A DNA stretch of 64,000 nt from Piezodorus guildinii. Lineage: Eukaryota; Arthropoda; Insecta; Hemiptera; Pentatomidae. The translations under genes were made by a program, and so were the position numbers. The DNA is taken from positions 144,487,143 through 144,551,142 of the forward strand of contig CM041292.1 in the NCBI GenBank assembly GCA_023052935.1. The letters run 5' to 3'. The notes under the pieces are model-generated. The model saw only the letters and a list, made by a program, of their open reading frames with translations. It had not been told where the DNA came from and ran no database searches. This document shows, in pieces, positions 43,522-55,533 of the stretch; the stretch's first letter is position 1, and each line of letters opens with the position of its first letter.

Positions 43522-44311
43522 AAGAAACTTACATCACACTATAGGATGTGATTTAATAAAAACGGAATTAGAAGACCTGGGCTATCGTGTATTTGGTGTT
43601 CATAATATCCTCCATCCAAAGACAAAGACCCCATTACCCTTATTTTTTGTCGATTTAGAGAAAAACACTAAGAGTTCTGAAATCTTCTCGCTACAATTTT
43701 TGTATCATACAAAAATTAAAGTTGAGGAACCCAGAAAAAGAAATGAAATAGCTCAATGCAAAAGGTGTCAATCTTATGGCCACACCAAAACCTATTGTAA
43801 TTTAAAACCACGATGCATCAAGTGCGCTGGACCTCATCTTACATCTAGTTGCAAAAAAACCCAAGACCATCCGCCTAAATGTGTGCTTTGTGAAGACGCT
43901 CACCCAGCTAATTATAGAGGATGCAGTGTGCACAAACAATTGAAAAAACTTAGGCAGGGCCCAGCAAGACGTCTCTACTTTTATGGAGGACAGGAAACGA
44001 ACCAGAGCTCAGTAGAAGAAAAAGAAGAAGCCATAACCTTCGTCCAGAGAAACCGATCAGTAAGTAATTTTGAGCCACCGCCACAATCACTAACTGAGTG
44101 TATTCAGGTTGCTAAGCAACCAACATACTCACAAACCATGACCAGTACACCTAATGACGTTGTACCAATACCTAACCTCACAGCCCAAAATGTACCAGAT
44201 GTGACGACACAACTTACTGACTTTATAAACGAATTTAAAAATCTTGTTAATCCCCTGATAAAGTTACTTACATCGCTGTTGCAGCATGTCCTTCCAACGC
44301 TTATTAAATGA
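42946..44311 (+). pseudogene. Jockey ORF1 with frameshifts
   Basis: It starts at the ATG at 42946. Frames change near 42980, 43265 and 43470; the last part is open to 44311. Visible features: EWHQVSPRKAGS, PPPIYVKSGS, PLPLFFVDLEKN (PRE_C2HC-type region), then three knuckles CKRCQSYGHTKTYC, CIKCAGPHLTSSC and CVLCEDAHPANYRGC. The C-terminal end LVNPLIKLLTSLLQHVLPTL is hydrophobic, as in sister copies. Its stop TGA overlaps the ORF2 start as ATGA (44308-44311). The frameshifts upstream of 43521 are shared with the left repeat. Confidence 0.8.
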
Positions 44312-46885
44312 GAGGACTGAATGTAATTCTTTGGAATGCCAACGGTGTCCTATCCCGTAAGAATGAACTCGAAATTTTTCTTAGCGACAATGACATAGAC
44401 GTGGCCCTACTAACTGAGACTCACTTGACAAAATGTAAACCGTTTCATTTACCTTCTGATATTACCTATAGGACTGACCATTGCAACCATTTGAACATTG
44501 CAGCTCTATATTGTCCCCCTCGTGGAAATTTAACTATTCAAACATTTGAGCACTTGTTACATTCTTTGGGTAACAGATTTTTATGTGGTGGGGATTATAA
44601 TGCCAAGAACCAGGTAAGGGGTAGCAGGATGAGAAACACCAGAAACAGAGCCCCACACAATGCAATTCTTGCTAAGCGATGTAAATTCCTATCTCCGCCC
44701 TCACCGACATATTGGCCTACGGATGTTAATAGGATGCCTGACATCTTGGATTTCTTCATCACTAAGGGATTTAATTTGCACCACTGTAACATCACTGACC
44801 TAACTGACTTAAATTCTGATCACTCCCCCCTTCTTTTAACTATAGATTCTAAACCGCTAATTAAAACTCCGCGACCAACATTAACGCCTGGAAAAATTGA
44901 TTGGTGTAATTTTTAGATTATGCATTGAAAATTCATTGTCGCTTAATACTGATATACGGACACCAGATGATTTAGACGATGCAGTATATCACCTAACGCG
45001 AACCATTCAAAAGTCCGCCTGGGATTCTAATCTGCCCAATAAAACGACAGACAGACACCAACGAAATTATCTCCCTCCAGGTGTTCGTCACCTTGTTATC
45101 CTGAAAAAAAAAGCTAGAAAATTATGGCAACAGACTCGTTACCCATCGGACAGACATAATTTTAATAAACTAACACGTCAGCTTAAAGAGGAAATAAGAC
45201 GTTCAAAAACTGAAAACTTTAATAACTTCTTGAAACGTTCATCGACTGGTGAGAAACCATTATGGAATTTGACCGAACGGATACTCCAACATCACGAAGT
45301 TTCTCATCCGCTTCTATATCCTGATGGTTCTTGGGCAAAATCAGACGCACTAAAAGCTCAATTGTTTGCTAACCATCTCAGTGGGATTTTTAAAACTCAT
45401 GATGATATTAATGACAGACTATGTACAACTCTTGATCAATCCCACCTTAACGTGCCCTTACCAATGACATTACCTCCAAAAGCAATTCATCCGTACGATG
45501 TTCGTGATATTATTAAGAGCTTGCCGAACAATAAAGCTCCCCGGGTTTGACTTAATTACGAATTTCATAATGTAAAAATTTACCATGGAAATCAATCCTT
45601 TTTTTAACCAATATTTATAATTCCATTTTCAAAATCACGTATTTTCCAGTCTTGTGGAAATATTCAGAAGTTATCATGGAGCTAAAACCAAATAAATCCT
45701 CAGACTGTTTAAATTCCTATCGCCCGATCAGCCTTCTTCCTTCGTTCTCAAAATTATTCGAAAAAAATACTTCTTCACCGTTTAGATTCTCTTGAAATAT
45801 TAAAGTTTATACCCAATCATCAGTTCGGCTTTAAAAAACATCATTCTACTATACAACAATCTCATCGTTTAGTTGATTTCATTTCAAATTCACTAGAGTC
45901 AAAAAAATATTGTCCAGGTGTTTTCCTTGACATTAGTCAGGCTTTCGACAAGGTTTGGCACGAAGGATTGCTTTGCAAACTGAACATTTTACTTCTACCT
46001 ACGTTCTATTTAATATTCCTTTCATACCTTTCGGATAGACATTTTTCTGGGAAAGTGGGGACCGAACTCTCAGACATTCAGCAAATTAAGGCAGGTGTAC
46101 CTCAGGGCAATGTTTTAGGACCAATATTGTTTAACCTTTACTTCTCAGATCTTCCCCAGCACAATGGGACTCTTTTGGCTACTTTTGCTGATAATACAGC
46201 TCTTCTTTGTTCAGATAAGGATCCTTTACAAGCGGCAATATCCCTCCAAAACCACCTTGATGAAATTTCTGCTTGGGCTTCTAGGTAGGTGGAAAATAAA
46301 GATGAACGAGTGCGAGAGTGCTCATGTAGTGTTCACCCTGAACCATAAACCTTCTCCTCCCATTAACTTTAATAATATTCCTATTTCGACTTCCGACGAA
46401 ATTCGATATTTAGGTATTCACTTGGACAAAAGACTGACCTGAAGGACCCACATTCGACAAAAACGCAAAGAACTCAACAGACGATACGGTCTTTTATCTA
46501 GATTACTTGACAGACGTTCTAAATTATCATTAACCAACAAACTAACTCTTTACAAAATTTTGCTAAAACCAATCTGGACATACGGGATAGAACTGTGGGG
46601 CTCTACTAAACCATCAAGTATCCAAAGAATACAGTCTTTTCAGTCGAAAGTGCCGCGCAAAATAGTGGACGCACCGTTCTCCGTAACAAATGACGTAATA
46701 CATAACGACTTAAACATTCCGACTATTTCAGCCAAGCTACAGAACAAAACAATAACTTCCACCAAAGACTAACATTCAACACCAACCCTCTTACAGAAAC
46801 AAAAAAATGCTCTACGAATCCTTACAGCCCACCCCGACGACTACGCAGGCGGTGGCCAAGAGATATGCTGATCACTTAACGAACT
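44308..46885 (+). pseudogene. Jockey ORF2 (endonuclease-reverse transcriptase), multiply frameshifted
   Basis: The endonuclease is open at 44308-44916: VILWNANGVLSRKNELEIFL, LLTETHLTK, CGGDYNAKNQVRGS and NSDHSPLLL. A linker/RT N-terminus follows in another frame (44897-45550) with KKKARKLWQQTRYPSDRHNF and a final NNKAP box. RT palm pieces follow: YRPISLLPSFSKLFEK (about 45715), HQFGFKKHHSTIQQSH and FLDISQAFDKVWHEGLL, then GVPQGNVLGPILFNLYFSDL and TFADNTALL (YADD altered to FADN). The C-terminal part has DEIRYLGIHLDKRLT and LKPIWTYGIELWGSTKPS, and ends RRLRRRWPRDMLI near 46880. The loss of the second catalytic aspartate and six or more frame breaks rule out activity. Confidence 0.8.
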
Positions 46886-47093
46886 CTGCTGTGATGAGCC
46901 CTTGCTTCAACAGTCCACAAATTTGCTTATTGCAAAGGAAATTCAGATGGCAAATTAAATTTAATGTCAATTTTTTTTTTGTTTTGTAATAAATAAATAT
47001 TTATTTATTTTTAAAAAAAAATCCAAACCAGTAGTTTGTGAGATTAAACAAACAAACAAACTCTTCAGCTTTATAATATTAGTATAGATAACA

Positions 47094-48335
47094 ATGGTGT
47101 CGCTTTTAGTAACAGTTTTATCAAAAAAATTACCGATATATAACAGGAGTCTTGGAATCAAATTATATCCCAGTTGAGATATCAGAGGAATGGCTTCATA
47201 GTAACGTTCGAGTAAAGACATACTCATAATAAGTAGTGAAATGCGAAACGTATATGCTTAGCTTAGCTTTAGCTCTTTCCTCATTCATTTACTCTTGAGT
47301 GTCTTTTCTGGTAGAGCTCTATCTACTCCTATCCACTTATTTTCATCCACTTCCACCCATTGCCATCTCAATCAATGTCTCTAGCCAGTTTTTTTTAGAA
47401 TATTCACTGAATTACTCTTGGCCGTCTTCCTTATCGCTTCATCTCCTTACTACACTACGTAGTACCAGAATTCCATGTATTAATCTATACCAGTTTACGA
47501 TTTCTTTTGTCAGGCAATTTACGAATTTCGGGTTCCTCTTTTCCAAGCCTCATAGATTGAACACTAACTCCTCTCAGATAATATTATCCCAAAAACAGAC
47601 CATTATTTTTTTTACTCAAAGTAATAAATTATCTGACCACAAAGTACAAACCATCATCCCATTACTACTAGGTAAGTCTATTTTAGACACAAATTATGAT
47701 AATATAAAAAAGTATATACCTTATTAATCGTTCCAAGGTTAGTTGAGTAGATCTACTTTCAATTAAGAAGCTCTTTAAGCATAACCTTTTAAGGGAAAGG
47801 AGGAAATAAAATAACAATCTATCTGACTTGGTTCTATTATCCTTACGGATTACAAAGACTTAAGAAAAAGAAATAAAAATTACATAATTTGCTCATATAT
47901 CTGATTTTAAATTTTTATGTGATCCGTTTATTAAGAACAATTATATTAATGTATTTTTTATAACGAGTTGCATGAAAAATATCACAATCTTTTATATGAC
48001 AATATTAAACATAACAATATAACAATAAAATAAAACATATCTGATAAAATTGTAGCAATCTCCTGAGACGTTTGTCTCCTTGGTGGATTAAGTAAAAATA
48101 ATCTTTGTAGTACGTTTTTTAGATGATTCGATAGCTGTATTGAATCGCTATTGATAGTTAATGGTGAGTATTAACGGAGGAGTTATGAATGAAATATTTT
48201 AATGCTCTCTATCATACGAACTTTTCAATGAGCTCTACAAGCCCATATGGGTTTTTTTTTATTTTATTTTTTTTCTGTAGCAACATTCTTGGGTTTTTTT
48301 TTTGTTTTTTTTTTACGCGAAACGGCCTTAAAGAC
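47094..48335. other. Unassigned stretch
   Basis: AT-rich; an open stretch at 47299-47727 has no recognisable domain and biased composition. No repeat family was recognised. Confidence 0.45.
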
Positions 48336-48345
48336 CACGCAAGTA

Positions 48346-48696
48346 TCATTTCCCTCTAACTTCGCCTACACGTTCCACTCTTTTCCTCTCTTCCCACCTT
48401 TTCTTCAATCTCTCAGACTGGACTCTTCTCTGTTCCTCGCTCCATACTCTCCCCTTTCTCACCTCTTTGGCACCCACAAGGACAGTTATCTTCCTCAAAT
48501 TTTCCCTATATCCATCTCTATTGACACAATCCTGTATTGAGATTCCCAACCTCACTGTCTCTTTTCTCATCTGCTGAATGTATCCTCGGGCCCCTTTATA
48601 TCCCCATATTTTTTCAAAGATTTCTTTATTTATTCTGTTCGGGCTCAACTTTACCATATGCTCGTAGAACCGTAGCTTCCTTAACCTAATTTCCAT
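48346..48696 (-). pseudogene. LINE reverse transcriptase C-terminal fragment
   Basis: A 116-codon minus-strand frame reads IRLRKLRFYEHMVKLSPNRI, NKEIFEKIWGYKG and RLGISIQDCVNRDGYRENLR, and ends SERLKKRWEERK. This matches the C-terminal tail of common insect endonuclease-reverse transcriptases ('+LRFYGH+.RM.P.RL.KKI....SERMK.YW..RK'). The frame is uninterrupted but no RT core precedes it. It is an isolated remnant. Confidence 0.6.
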
Positions 48697-49451
48697 TTCC
48701 TAGGAGACGGACATAATTATTCTTGGGGTTAATTTGATTATTCCGTTTTTTTCCATACTAGCTAAGTCGAACTAAATCGATTTTTTTTTCTTTTCCTTAC
48801 GAGAATTGTCTATTAAATTTAAACTTATGTTTATACAGTATAATATCGTTCGGCTGAGTCCAAATAAAATTAAATATTTATTTTTACTTTCACTTACTAT
48901 ATATAGTAAGGGAAAGTATTGCAATTAGGAAAATTTGTGAGTTCCAGTTTTTAACGGAAATACAAGTTTTAGGGTCCCCTGAGTCAAAATAACTAAGTCT
49001 CGCAAAAAGGTCTGTGTGTGTGTGTGTGGTAACTCCCGGACGGAAACGAAACGTCCTATGAAACTGAAATTTAATATTTAAGACAACTATACGCCCGAGA
49101 TGTTACTAAAACATTTTCATCAAAATCAGCTTACCAGAAGAACCAATTTATACCATGCATATTCCATTTATGATTTTCTCAAAAACGGCTCCGACGATTT
49201 TGATTAAAACTTGCCAATTCGTTGTAAAATTTAATGGGCTTTAATATCATGTAGGTTTCATTCTGATTAAAATTGTTTGACAGGGCTTTAATGCCGATAT
49301 TTTAAATTGTCTTCTTCTAAAGTACCTTTACTTTTGTAGATTCAATAAAAATAACCATACATATGATAAATAACAGCTAATATATGCATGATGAGCGAAT
49401 TTGAAAAACAACTAAAGGAGAAAACTGAAAAAATATTTTTTAATGCATTTT

Positions 49452-49578
49452 CACTTTCACTTACTATATATAGTAAGGGGAAGTATTGCGATCGTAAAAA
49501 GTTTCCAATTCTAGTTTTCAACGGAAATACACGTTTTATGGTCCCCTGAGTCCAAATAACCAAGTCCCGCAAAAAGGT

Positions 49579-49616
<38 letters not shown>

Positions 49617-50214
49617 TAACTCCCGGGCGGAAACTGTAAGTCCTATGAAACTGAAATTTCATATTTAAGACATCTATACGCCCGAGACGTGACAAAACTT
49701 TTTTTATCAAATGAGCTTACCAGAAGAGGCACTTTATACCATGCATTTTGCACCTTTTTTCGATTTTCTCGAAAACGGTTCCGACGATTTTGAATAAACT
49801 CGCTATATCGATGAAAAATTTATTGGGCTTTGATATCATTAGGTTTCATTAGGATTAAAATGGTCTGACAGGGTTTTAAATGCCAATATTTTAAATTTTC
49901 TTTCTCTAAAGTACCTTTAATATTTTCGATTATATAAAAATAACTATATTATCTTGTTACTACTGAAAAAACAGGTAAATATATAAATTAAATAAATTCG
50001 ATACCTAACTAAAGTAGAGAAAACAGAACAGAAAAAATATTTTTTTAATGCAATTTTTCGTTTTTAATAAAACACATGTTTCTATACAAATTCAATTTAA
50101 TTAATTCCTTAATAGTTTCACGTATTTTTATCTCTAACTGTTTTTGAAAGTTCTTTCATTGATTTTAAAAATGGAGGTAAGTGAAAGTCGTGTGTTGCCC
50201 TCACAAGATTTTTT
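49452..50214 (+). mobile_element. Repeat R copy 3, complete unit nested inside copy 2
   Basis: It starts with the near-palindrome CTTTCACTTAC-TATATATA-GTAAGGGGAAG and ends 'ggaggtaagtgaaagtcgtg', then 'tgttgccctcacaagattt'. The terminal CTTTCACTTAC and GTAAGTGAAAG are inverted. Length is about 765 bp, with no coding frame conserved between copies. Insertion into another copy shows the unit is mobile. The class is unknown; a non-autonomous DNA or retro-element are both possible. Confidence 0.7.
49578..49616. repeat. TG microsatellite inside repeat R copy 3
   Basis: An expanded (TG)n run; the other copies carry only four to six TG units at the same place, so this is a variable internal tract of the repeat. 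Confidence 0.9.
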
Positions 50215-50533
50215 TGTTTTTTAACTTAAGAACAGTAATATACATTTATAATAAACCGTTGGAAAGCTAAAGATTTTAGAAAAAATATTATCTCATACAT
50301 AAACTTTTTAAAGTTAATAGAGATTGATGAAAACCGATAAAACTAAGTTATTATTTTAGATAATAATATAATAGATTTTTTAGTAAAACTCATGTTTCTA
50401 TACAAATTCCATTTAACAAATTCTTTAACGGTTTCACTCATTTTTATTTCTTACTGTATTTGAAAATTCTTTAATAGATACTAAAAACGGAGGCAAGTGA
50501 AAATCGTGTGTCGCCCGCACCAGATTTTTTTGT

Positions 50534-52386
50534 TACTATTTACTATGACTGTTATTAATCTTGGTAAAAATTATTAATTGCTGAAAAAACAATCAGATCT
50601 GGAATATTATAGATAGATTATTATACAATCAGTTCTGGTAGAGTATGAAAAAAACAATCACTTCTGACTTTATTTAATCGACTGACAAAAACCGAAACTT
50701 ACTATCAGGTTAATGAATCATTTGTTGCGTATCTTTATTACTTTTCTGTACAAGATATTTATAATTCATTATGCCTGATAATTTTCAGTGTTTAAAGCCT
50801 GATGTTAGGCTGATATTTGGTTGCCCGTTAAGAAAAACATTGTTAGATTAATATGACTATTTACAATAACATAAAAGAGTAACTGTTCCCGTTTACTGAA
50901 CGATAATTTAAAAAGAAGCCACCAATAGGTTAGGAGGCCGATGTCAGTATTGGCTGAGGTGGAAAGCAATGGGACAACCCAAGTTACAGACGGGCGCGGA
51001 ACCCTATCAGGGCTAGCGGCCACCGACAACAGGTGTTCTAATGGATGTTCACTGTTGCATGGGCCGAGGGCCCTGTCGGTCTCAGGGAATAATCTACCAT
51101 GACTAATTTAACTTTGATTGCTTCTAATTTAATGCTACCAACGCTTGTTGTAAGTCACGCGCGGTCCATTCTTATTTGTCACATTCAACTTAGGGGAGGG
51201 GGGACAGTAACATTCCACATTTTAGACCATAATATAATGCTATTGCTCAAAATATTATTATTATATATATTTTTTTGTAATTTCTTGACCTGCATTTAGT
51301 ATGTCATAAATAAAAAAACAATGTCATGAATACATATAATACCTTTTCTTGCCTAAAGGCATTATAAGCTCATATCTTATACTATGTATGAGTTGTGGCA
51401 TTAGGGCTAGTTATTTACAGTTCCAGTTGGTGAATATGGAGGGACCATTCTTCGGACTTCGTTCTGGTGGGCTCCGACTGCTGATTTCAAACCACTTGTT
51501 CTATGCGACCAACTCTACCAATGGGATAGTGCCTTGCCGCCTGCCATTTCCTTCGATAAGTAGGTATTATTCCCCTGAAAAAATCGTTGGCCTTCAGTCC
51601 ATCAGTAGCTGAAGCACCTCGTGTATGAATGGGAATGCCACACCAACATTTTGCAGCGAGGTGCCTCCTACAATACCCCAAAGGAAGAAATTCTAGTAGT
51701 TCTGCAGTTTCTGGAAAGTCAGCTGGTAAAGGTGACGAACAATAGGTGCACGATAGAACAGAATAGACCTGATAAAGTCCGACGAAGAGTTCAGCAGATG
51801 ATAGTGCCTATGCGACTTCAATTGAATCAGCTGGAATCTCTCCCAGACGTGACTTGAGCGGGATGGAAGATAAGGTTTCTAATATAATAAAATATTTAAA
51901 AATCGTAAAATAACTTAACTACTACCAACTTAACTACTAAATTAACGACAACGAAAAAAATAAAAGCTATTATACAGTAGAAGTATAACTTGTCCTGTCA
52001 ATCTTTTAACAAATCAGTTGAAGAAATAATACAAACCAGTTTTTGAGGGAAGGTTGTAAGAAAAAGCATGTCTTTCAGAGAGTAGACTACAATGACATCC
52101 AGTTAAGACTGCATGACGCTCACATAAAACCGTCAGACTGATTTATACAACCACGACGAATTTATTTCAAAATATGGCGATGAACCACTCTAATTTAGAA
52201 GTATTTTGCAAATAAAAAAATAAAATGCAACAATTATTTCAAACGAACAGATTTACAGAAGACAATGCATTTTTTAATCGTTTAAAAAGATTTCATTTGT
52301 GGCTCGTTTTTTTTAAGCAAGTTTGATTACAAAAAATATAAGTTGAACTGGATTCAGCCATGATTTTAGTTATTTCAGACATTAAA
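50534..52386. other. Unassigned stretch
   Basis: It contains GC-richer parts at 50930-51110 and 51420-51860 with short open stretches but no recognisable domain. It may be an unknown element. Confidence 0.4.
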
Positions 52387-52958
52387 TCTATACTATTATA
52401 AGCTGAAGAGCTTGTTTGAACGCGTTAATCTCAGAAACTAATGGTTCGAATTGAAAAATTCCTTTAGTGTTAGATAGTTCATTTATTGAGAAAGGCTTTA
52501 GGCTGTATAACATTACACTGCGACCAATAAGTGTGAAGAATCAGTGAAAAATCAGGAAAAAAACGGGGAAAATTAATCCCGCATCCCAATGATTTACCTT
52601 TTAATTTTAAAAGAATTCAATTTCCCGTTGTTATCAATCGAAGGCCTGAACTGTTGTAACTTTTTTGTTTTTGCAATATTGTTTATTTGTTACTTGCTTA
52701 GTTATCCTATAGTTATGCTAAGTTATCCTTTGCCGTAGCCATTAATCACAGGGGCATTTAAACAGGTAGAAATCGATTTCTATGTCACATTGTCAAGATC
52801 GGTTTGTGGAGAAAATCAGTATGTTCTTCTGCCACAAGGAAATAAAACAAAAAATATCATTTACGCAGAAGTACTCAAAAATATATTATTTTAAAAACTT
52901 CTTAATAGCGATCATAATAACTGAAATTGACGCTGACGAAGTTGCGGGCAGCAGCTAG
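52387..52958 (+). mobile_element. Non-autonomous Helitron
   Basis: The 5' end TCTATACTATTATAAGCTG, then 'gaacgcgttaatctcag', 'ggttcgaattgaaaaattc' and 'aacattacactgcgaccaat', is the widespread insect Helitron head. The 3' end is 'gttgcgggcagcagCTAG', preceded by a GC-rich imperfect hairpin and followed by T. The element lies between A and T, as Helitrons do. It has no Rep/helicase frame; 572 bp. Confidence 0.75.
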
Positions 52959-53156
52959 TATATTAGAAGCGGGCAATAAGCTGAATAAATTCTGTTCTTA
53001 ACGTAAAAATAATATTTTTCATTATGTTCTAGATTATGATATTAAATGTAATTATTGTATAATAATTGTACTTATAATTGTAAATGTAGTTTTGGGCTTG
53101 TAGAGACCACCTGTGATTTTGAAAAATAGTTTATTTTTACCAACTATGCTATTTTA
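52959..53156. other. Spacer between Helitron and repeat R copy 4
   Basis: AT-rich, nothing recognised. Confidence 0.5.
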
Positions 53157-54296
53157 ATTTCACTTACCTATATATGAAATATATAGTAAGGGAAAGTATT
53201 ACGATCATAAAAATTTTCAATTTCCAGTTTTCAACGGAAATACACGTTTTAGGGTTCCCTGATCCCAAATGACCAAGTCCCGCAAAACGATCTGTGTGTG
53301 TGGTTCAGCGCAAAAAATAAAACTCCTATTAAAATGAAATTTTATATTTAACACAACTGTATGCCCGAGATGTTACAGATACTTTTTAATTAAAATCAGC
53401 TAACCAGAAGAGCCACTTTATACCATGCATTTTGCACGTATTCACGATTTTCTCAAAAACGGCTCTAACTATTTTGATTAAACTATCATTAAAATATCAT
53501 GAATGTTTCATTATGATTGAAATGTTATTACTGGGCTTAAATGCCGATTTTTCTAAATTTCATCTTCTAAAGTATCTTGAATTTTGTATTTTTTGTAAAA
53601 TTGGCCATACCATCTGATTAGTATAGCTAAAAAAAAGTTAAATATATAAGTTTGACGAATTCGATATCCAACTAAAGGAGAAAACTGCAAACATATTTTT
53701 TTAAAGCAATTTTACGTTTTTGAACTGAAAAACAATAATATACAGTTAGAATGCTAATGATTTTAGAAAATATATTATCTTATACATACTATTGTAAAAA
53801 TTAATGGAGAGTGATGAAAAGCCGACAAACAAAACTGTTTGTCGTAGATAATAATATAATAGTTTTGTATTACACGTGTTTTATTATTTAAAACACAAAA
53901 TAAAACACATGTTTCTATTACAATCCAATATAAATAATTCATTTTCGTTTATGGATCGCCATGGTGACCGTGTAGTGATAAGCATGTGCTCTCATTGTCT
54001 CTATTGGAAATGTGATTTATTCATTTTTATAAACTGTATTTAAGAGTGATTATTAGCTCAAAAGGACAAGTTATTAGTCTAGTTTAAGAAGTTATAGTAA
54101 GTTAAAGTAATTATAAGTGTGCAACTAAAAACAAAGAGAAAAACATGTGAAGTGTGCAAGGTTAGTTTTTTTTTAACCATTAATTTATCTAATTAAATAA
54201 GTTTAAAACTTTAAAAACACTGTGTGTTTGTGTAAATATTGTTCAAAAACATTGTTTTTCGTGCGATCCGGTAAGTAAATTGACGAAAAGAGAGCA

Positions 54297-55512
54297 ATGG
54301 CGTCTGAAAATGTAACCAATATGGACCTACAAGAGGCAGGCTCTTCAACTATGTCAGAAGAAAATAACGAGTGGGAGGTGATTACAGGACGAAAAAGACC
54401 ATCATCGTCAGCAGATCCTAGGCTATACATAAAAAAATCAAACACAATAGAAACTAGCAACAGATTTGACCCTCTTTTAAATATGACCGCAGCAGAATCC
54501 GAGAAACAATCAAACTCAATAGAAAATAACAAAGTTAAGCCACCACCCATATTCCTAAAAGGAATACAGAATATAGAAGCATTGATTGCGTTTTTAAAAA
54601 AAGAAATAGGCTCTAGTTACTTTAGTATCAAATCAACAGCCAGAAATTTAATTGTATACCCAGCTACCCCAGACTCCTACAGAACAGCTGTTCGCTGCTT
54701 AAAAAAAGTAAATGCCGACTACCACACGTATCAACTGTCGGAAGACAAAAACCCAAGAGTAGTTATTAAAGGACTTCATCCATCCACACCAACATCAATA
54801 ATAAGTGAAGAACTAAAAGCTAAGGGCTATGAAGCTGTGAACATTACGAATGCTATCTCAGCCAGAACCAAACTACCTCTTCAAATGTTCTTTGTCGACA
54901 TTTCCAAAAATACATTTAATGAGAAAATGTTTGAATTGAACTACGTTTATTATACGAGGATAAAAGTAGAAGAAATTCGAAAAAAGAGGGAAATACCTCA
55001 GTGCTTCAGATGCCAGGGATTTGCCCATACAAAATCGTACTGTAATCACCAACCACGCTGCGTACGATGCGGAGAGGCCCATGAAAGCGCTGCATGCATA
55101 AAAACTAGGGAGGCGCCGGCCAAATGCGCTAATTGCGGAGGGGCACACCCCGCTAATTACAGAGGATGCCAGGCCCTCAAGAACCTGCGAGCTCAGAGAA
55201 CCCAGAGTTACCGCCCTACAACCGGTAGCTGTCCCACCTCCTCTGGATCCAGGACATTTTCCAGCCCTGCCGAACGGTCTTCAACATCAGCCTTTCGAAC
55301 CTGTCGTTTAAACCCAGAATGGAGCGCCCAAACTGCCCTCGGCCCAACGTGGAAGCTCAGCCTCAGCCGCATCTAAGATCAGGTATGAGGAAGACAGTAG
55401 TCAGCTGATACCACCAGCTGGACCTGAACCTTATTTACAATCAAACGTACTAAATAATTTAAATGCCCTCATTCAGCCCCTTTACAGCCTAATAGCCAAT
55501 TATCGCACTTAA
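54297..55512 (+). pseudogene. Jockey ORF1 (Gag-like), one frameshift and one stop near the C-terminus
   Basis: Residues 1-300 are open from the ATG at 54297. EWEVITGRKRPSSSADP lies near the start, and then comes a central RNA-binding-like part with PPPIFLKGIQNIEAL. The PRE_C2HC-type region includes LPLQMFFVDISKNTFNEK. Three zinc knuckles follow: CFRCQGFAHTKSYC, CVRCGEAHESAAC and CANCGGAHPANYRGC. After about 55195 the proline-rich tail continues in the +1 frame, meets a TAA at 55309 and goes on to a final LNNLNALIQPLYSLIANYRT at 55512. This matches the tails of sister copies. The uninterrupted frame as it stands ends at 55376. Confidence 0.8.
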
Positions 55513-55533
55513 CACAAACATTAGCAGCAACTT

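Larger units (their letters stand above)
42814..47033 (+). mobile_element. Full-length but decayed Jockey (42823-47024) inserted in a Helitron
   Basis: AAACCAGTA occurs at 42814-42822 and 47025-47033 as target duplication. The element starts 'acataatgtcatatg', has a 5' UTR of about 120 bases, ORF1, ORF2 and a 3' end with A-runs. Family and order match the 53953 Jockey, but sequence divergence is large. Many frameshifts show that it has long been inactive. Confidence 0.8.
42592..47088 (-). mobile_element. Helitron (non-autonomous) split by a Jockey insertion
   Basis: Minus strand: the 5' end TCTATACTAATATTATAAAG (47088 leftwards), 'gctgaagagtttg', (tttg)n and 'aaactactggttt' lie right of the Jockey. 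'ttcgaattaaaaaattc' and the rest lie left of it. The host A|TC and CTAG|T contexts at both ends fit Helitron insertion. The 3' boundary (CTAG at 42592) is provisional, because the 3' hairpin seen at 52940 is missing. About 286 bp of Helitron remain. Confidence 0.7.
48889..50533 (+). repeat. Repeat R copy 2, split by nested copy 3
   Basis: The head 'ctttcacttactatatatag' starts near 48889 and runs to about 49451 ('aatattttttaatgca'). Copy 3 intervenes. The remainder resumes near 50215 ('aacttaagaacagtaat') and ends with 'gaggcaagtgaaaatcgtg' and 'cgcccgcaccagattt'. Without the insertion copy 2 would be about 0.88 kb. Confidence 0.75.

Noticed and set aside
37033..47098. A target site duplication for the gypsy element (GGTAA at 37033-37037 versus ATGGT after 47093)
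   Set aside because: The flanks do not match; either the right LTR end is misplaced or the locus has been rearranged.
47299..47727. 142-codon open stretch as a protein gene
   Set aside because: No recognisable domain, biased composition and no supporting context.
51349..51857. Overlapping open stretches as a gene
   Set aside because: No motif or consistent frame could be found; may be an unknown repeat.
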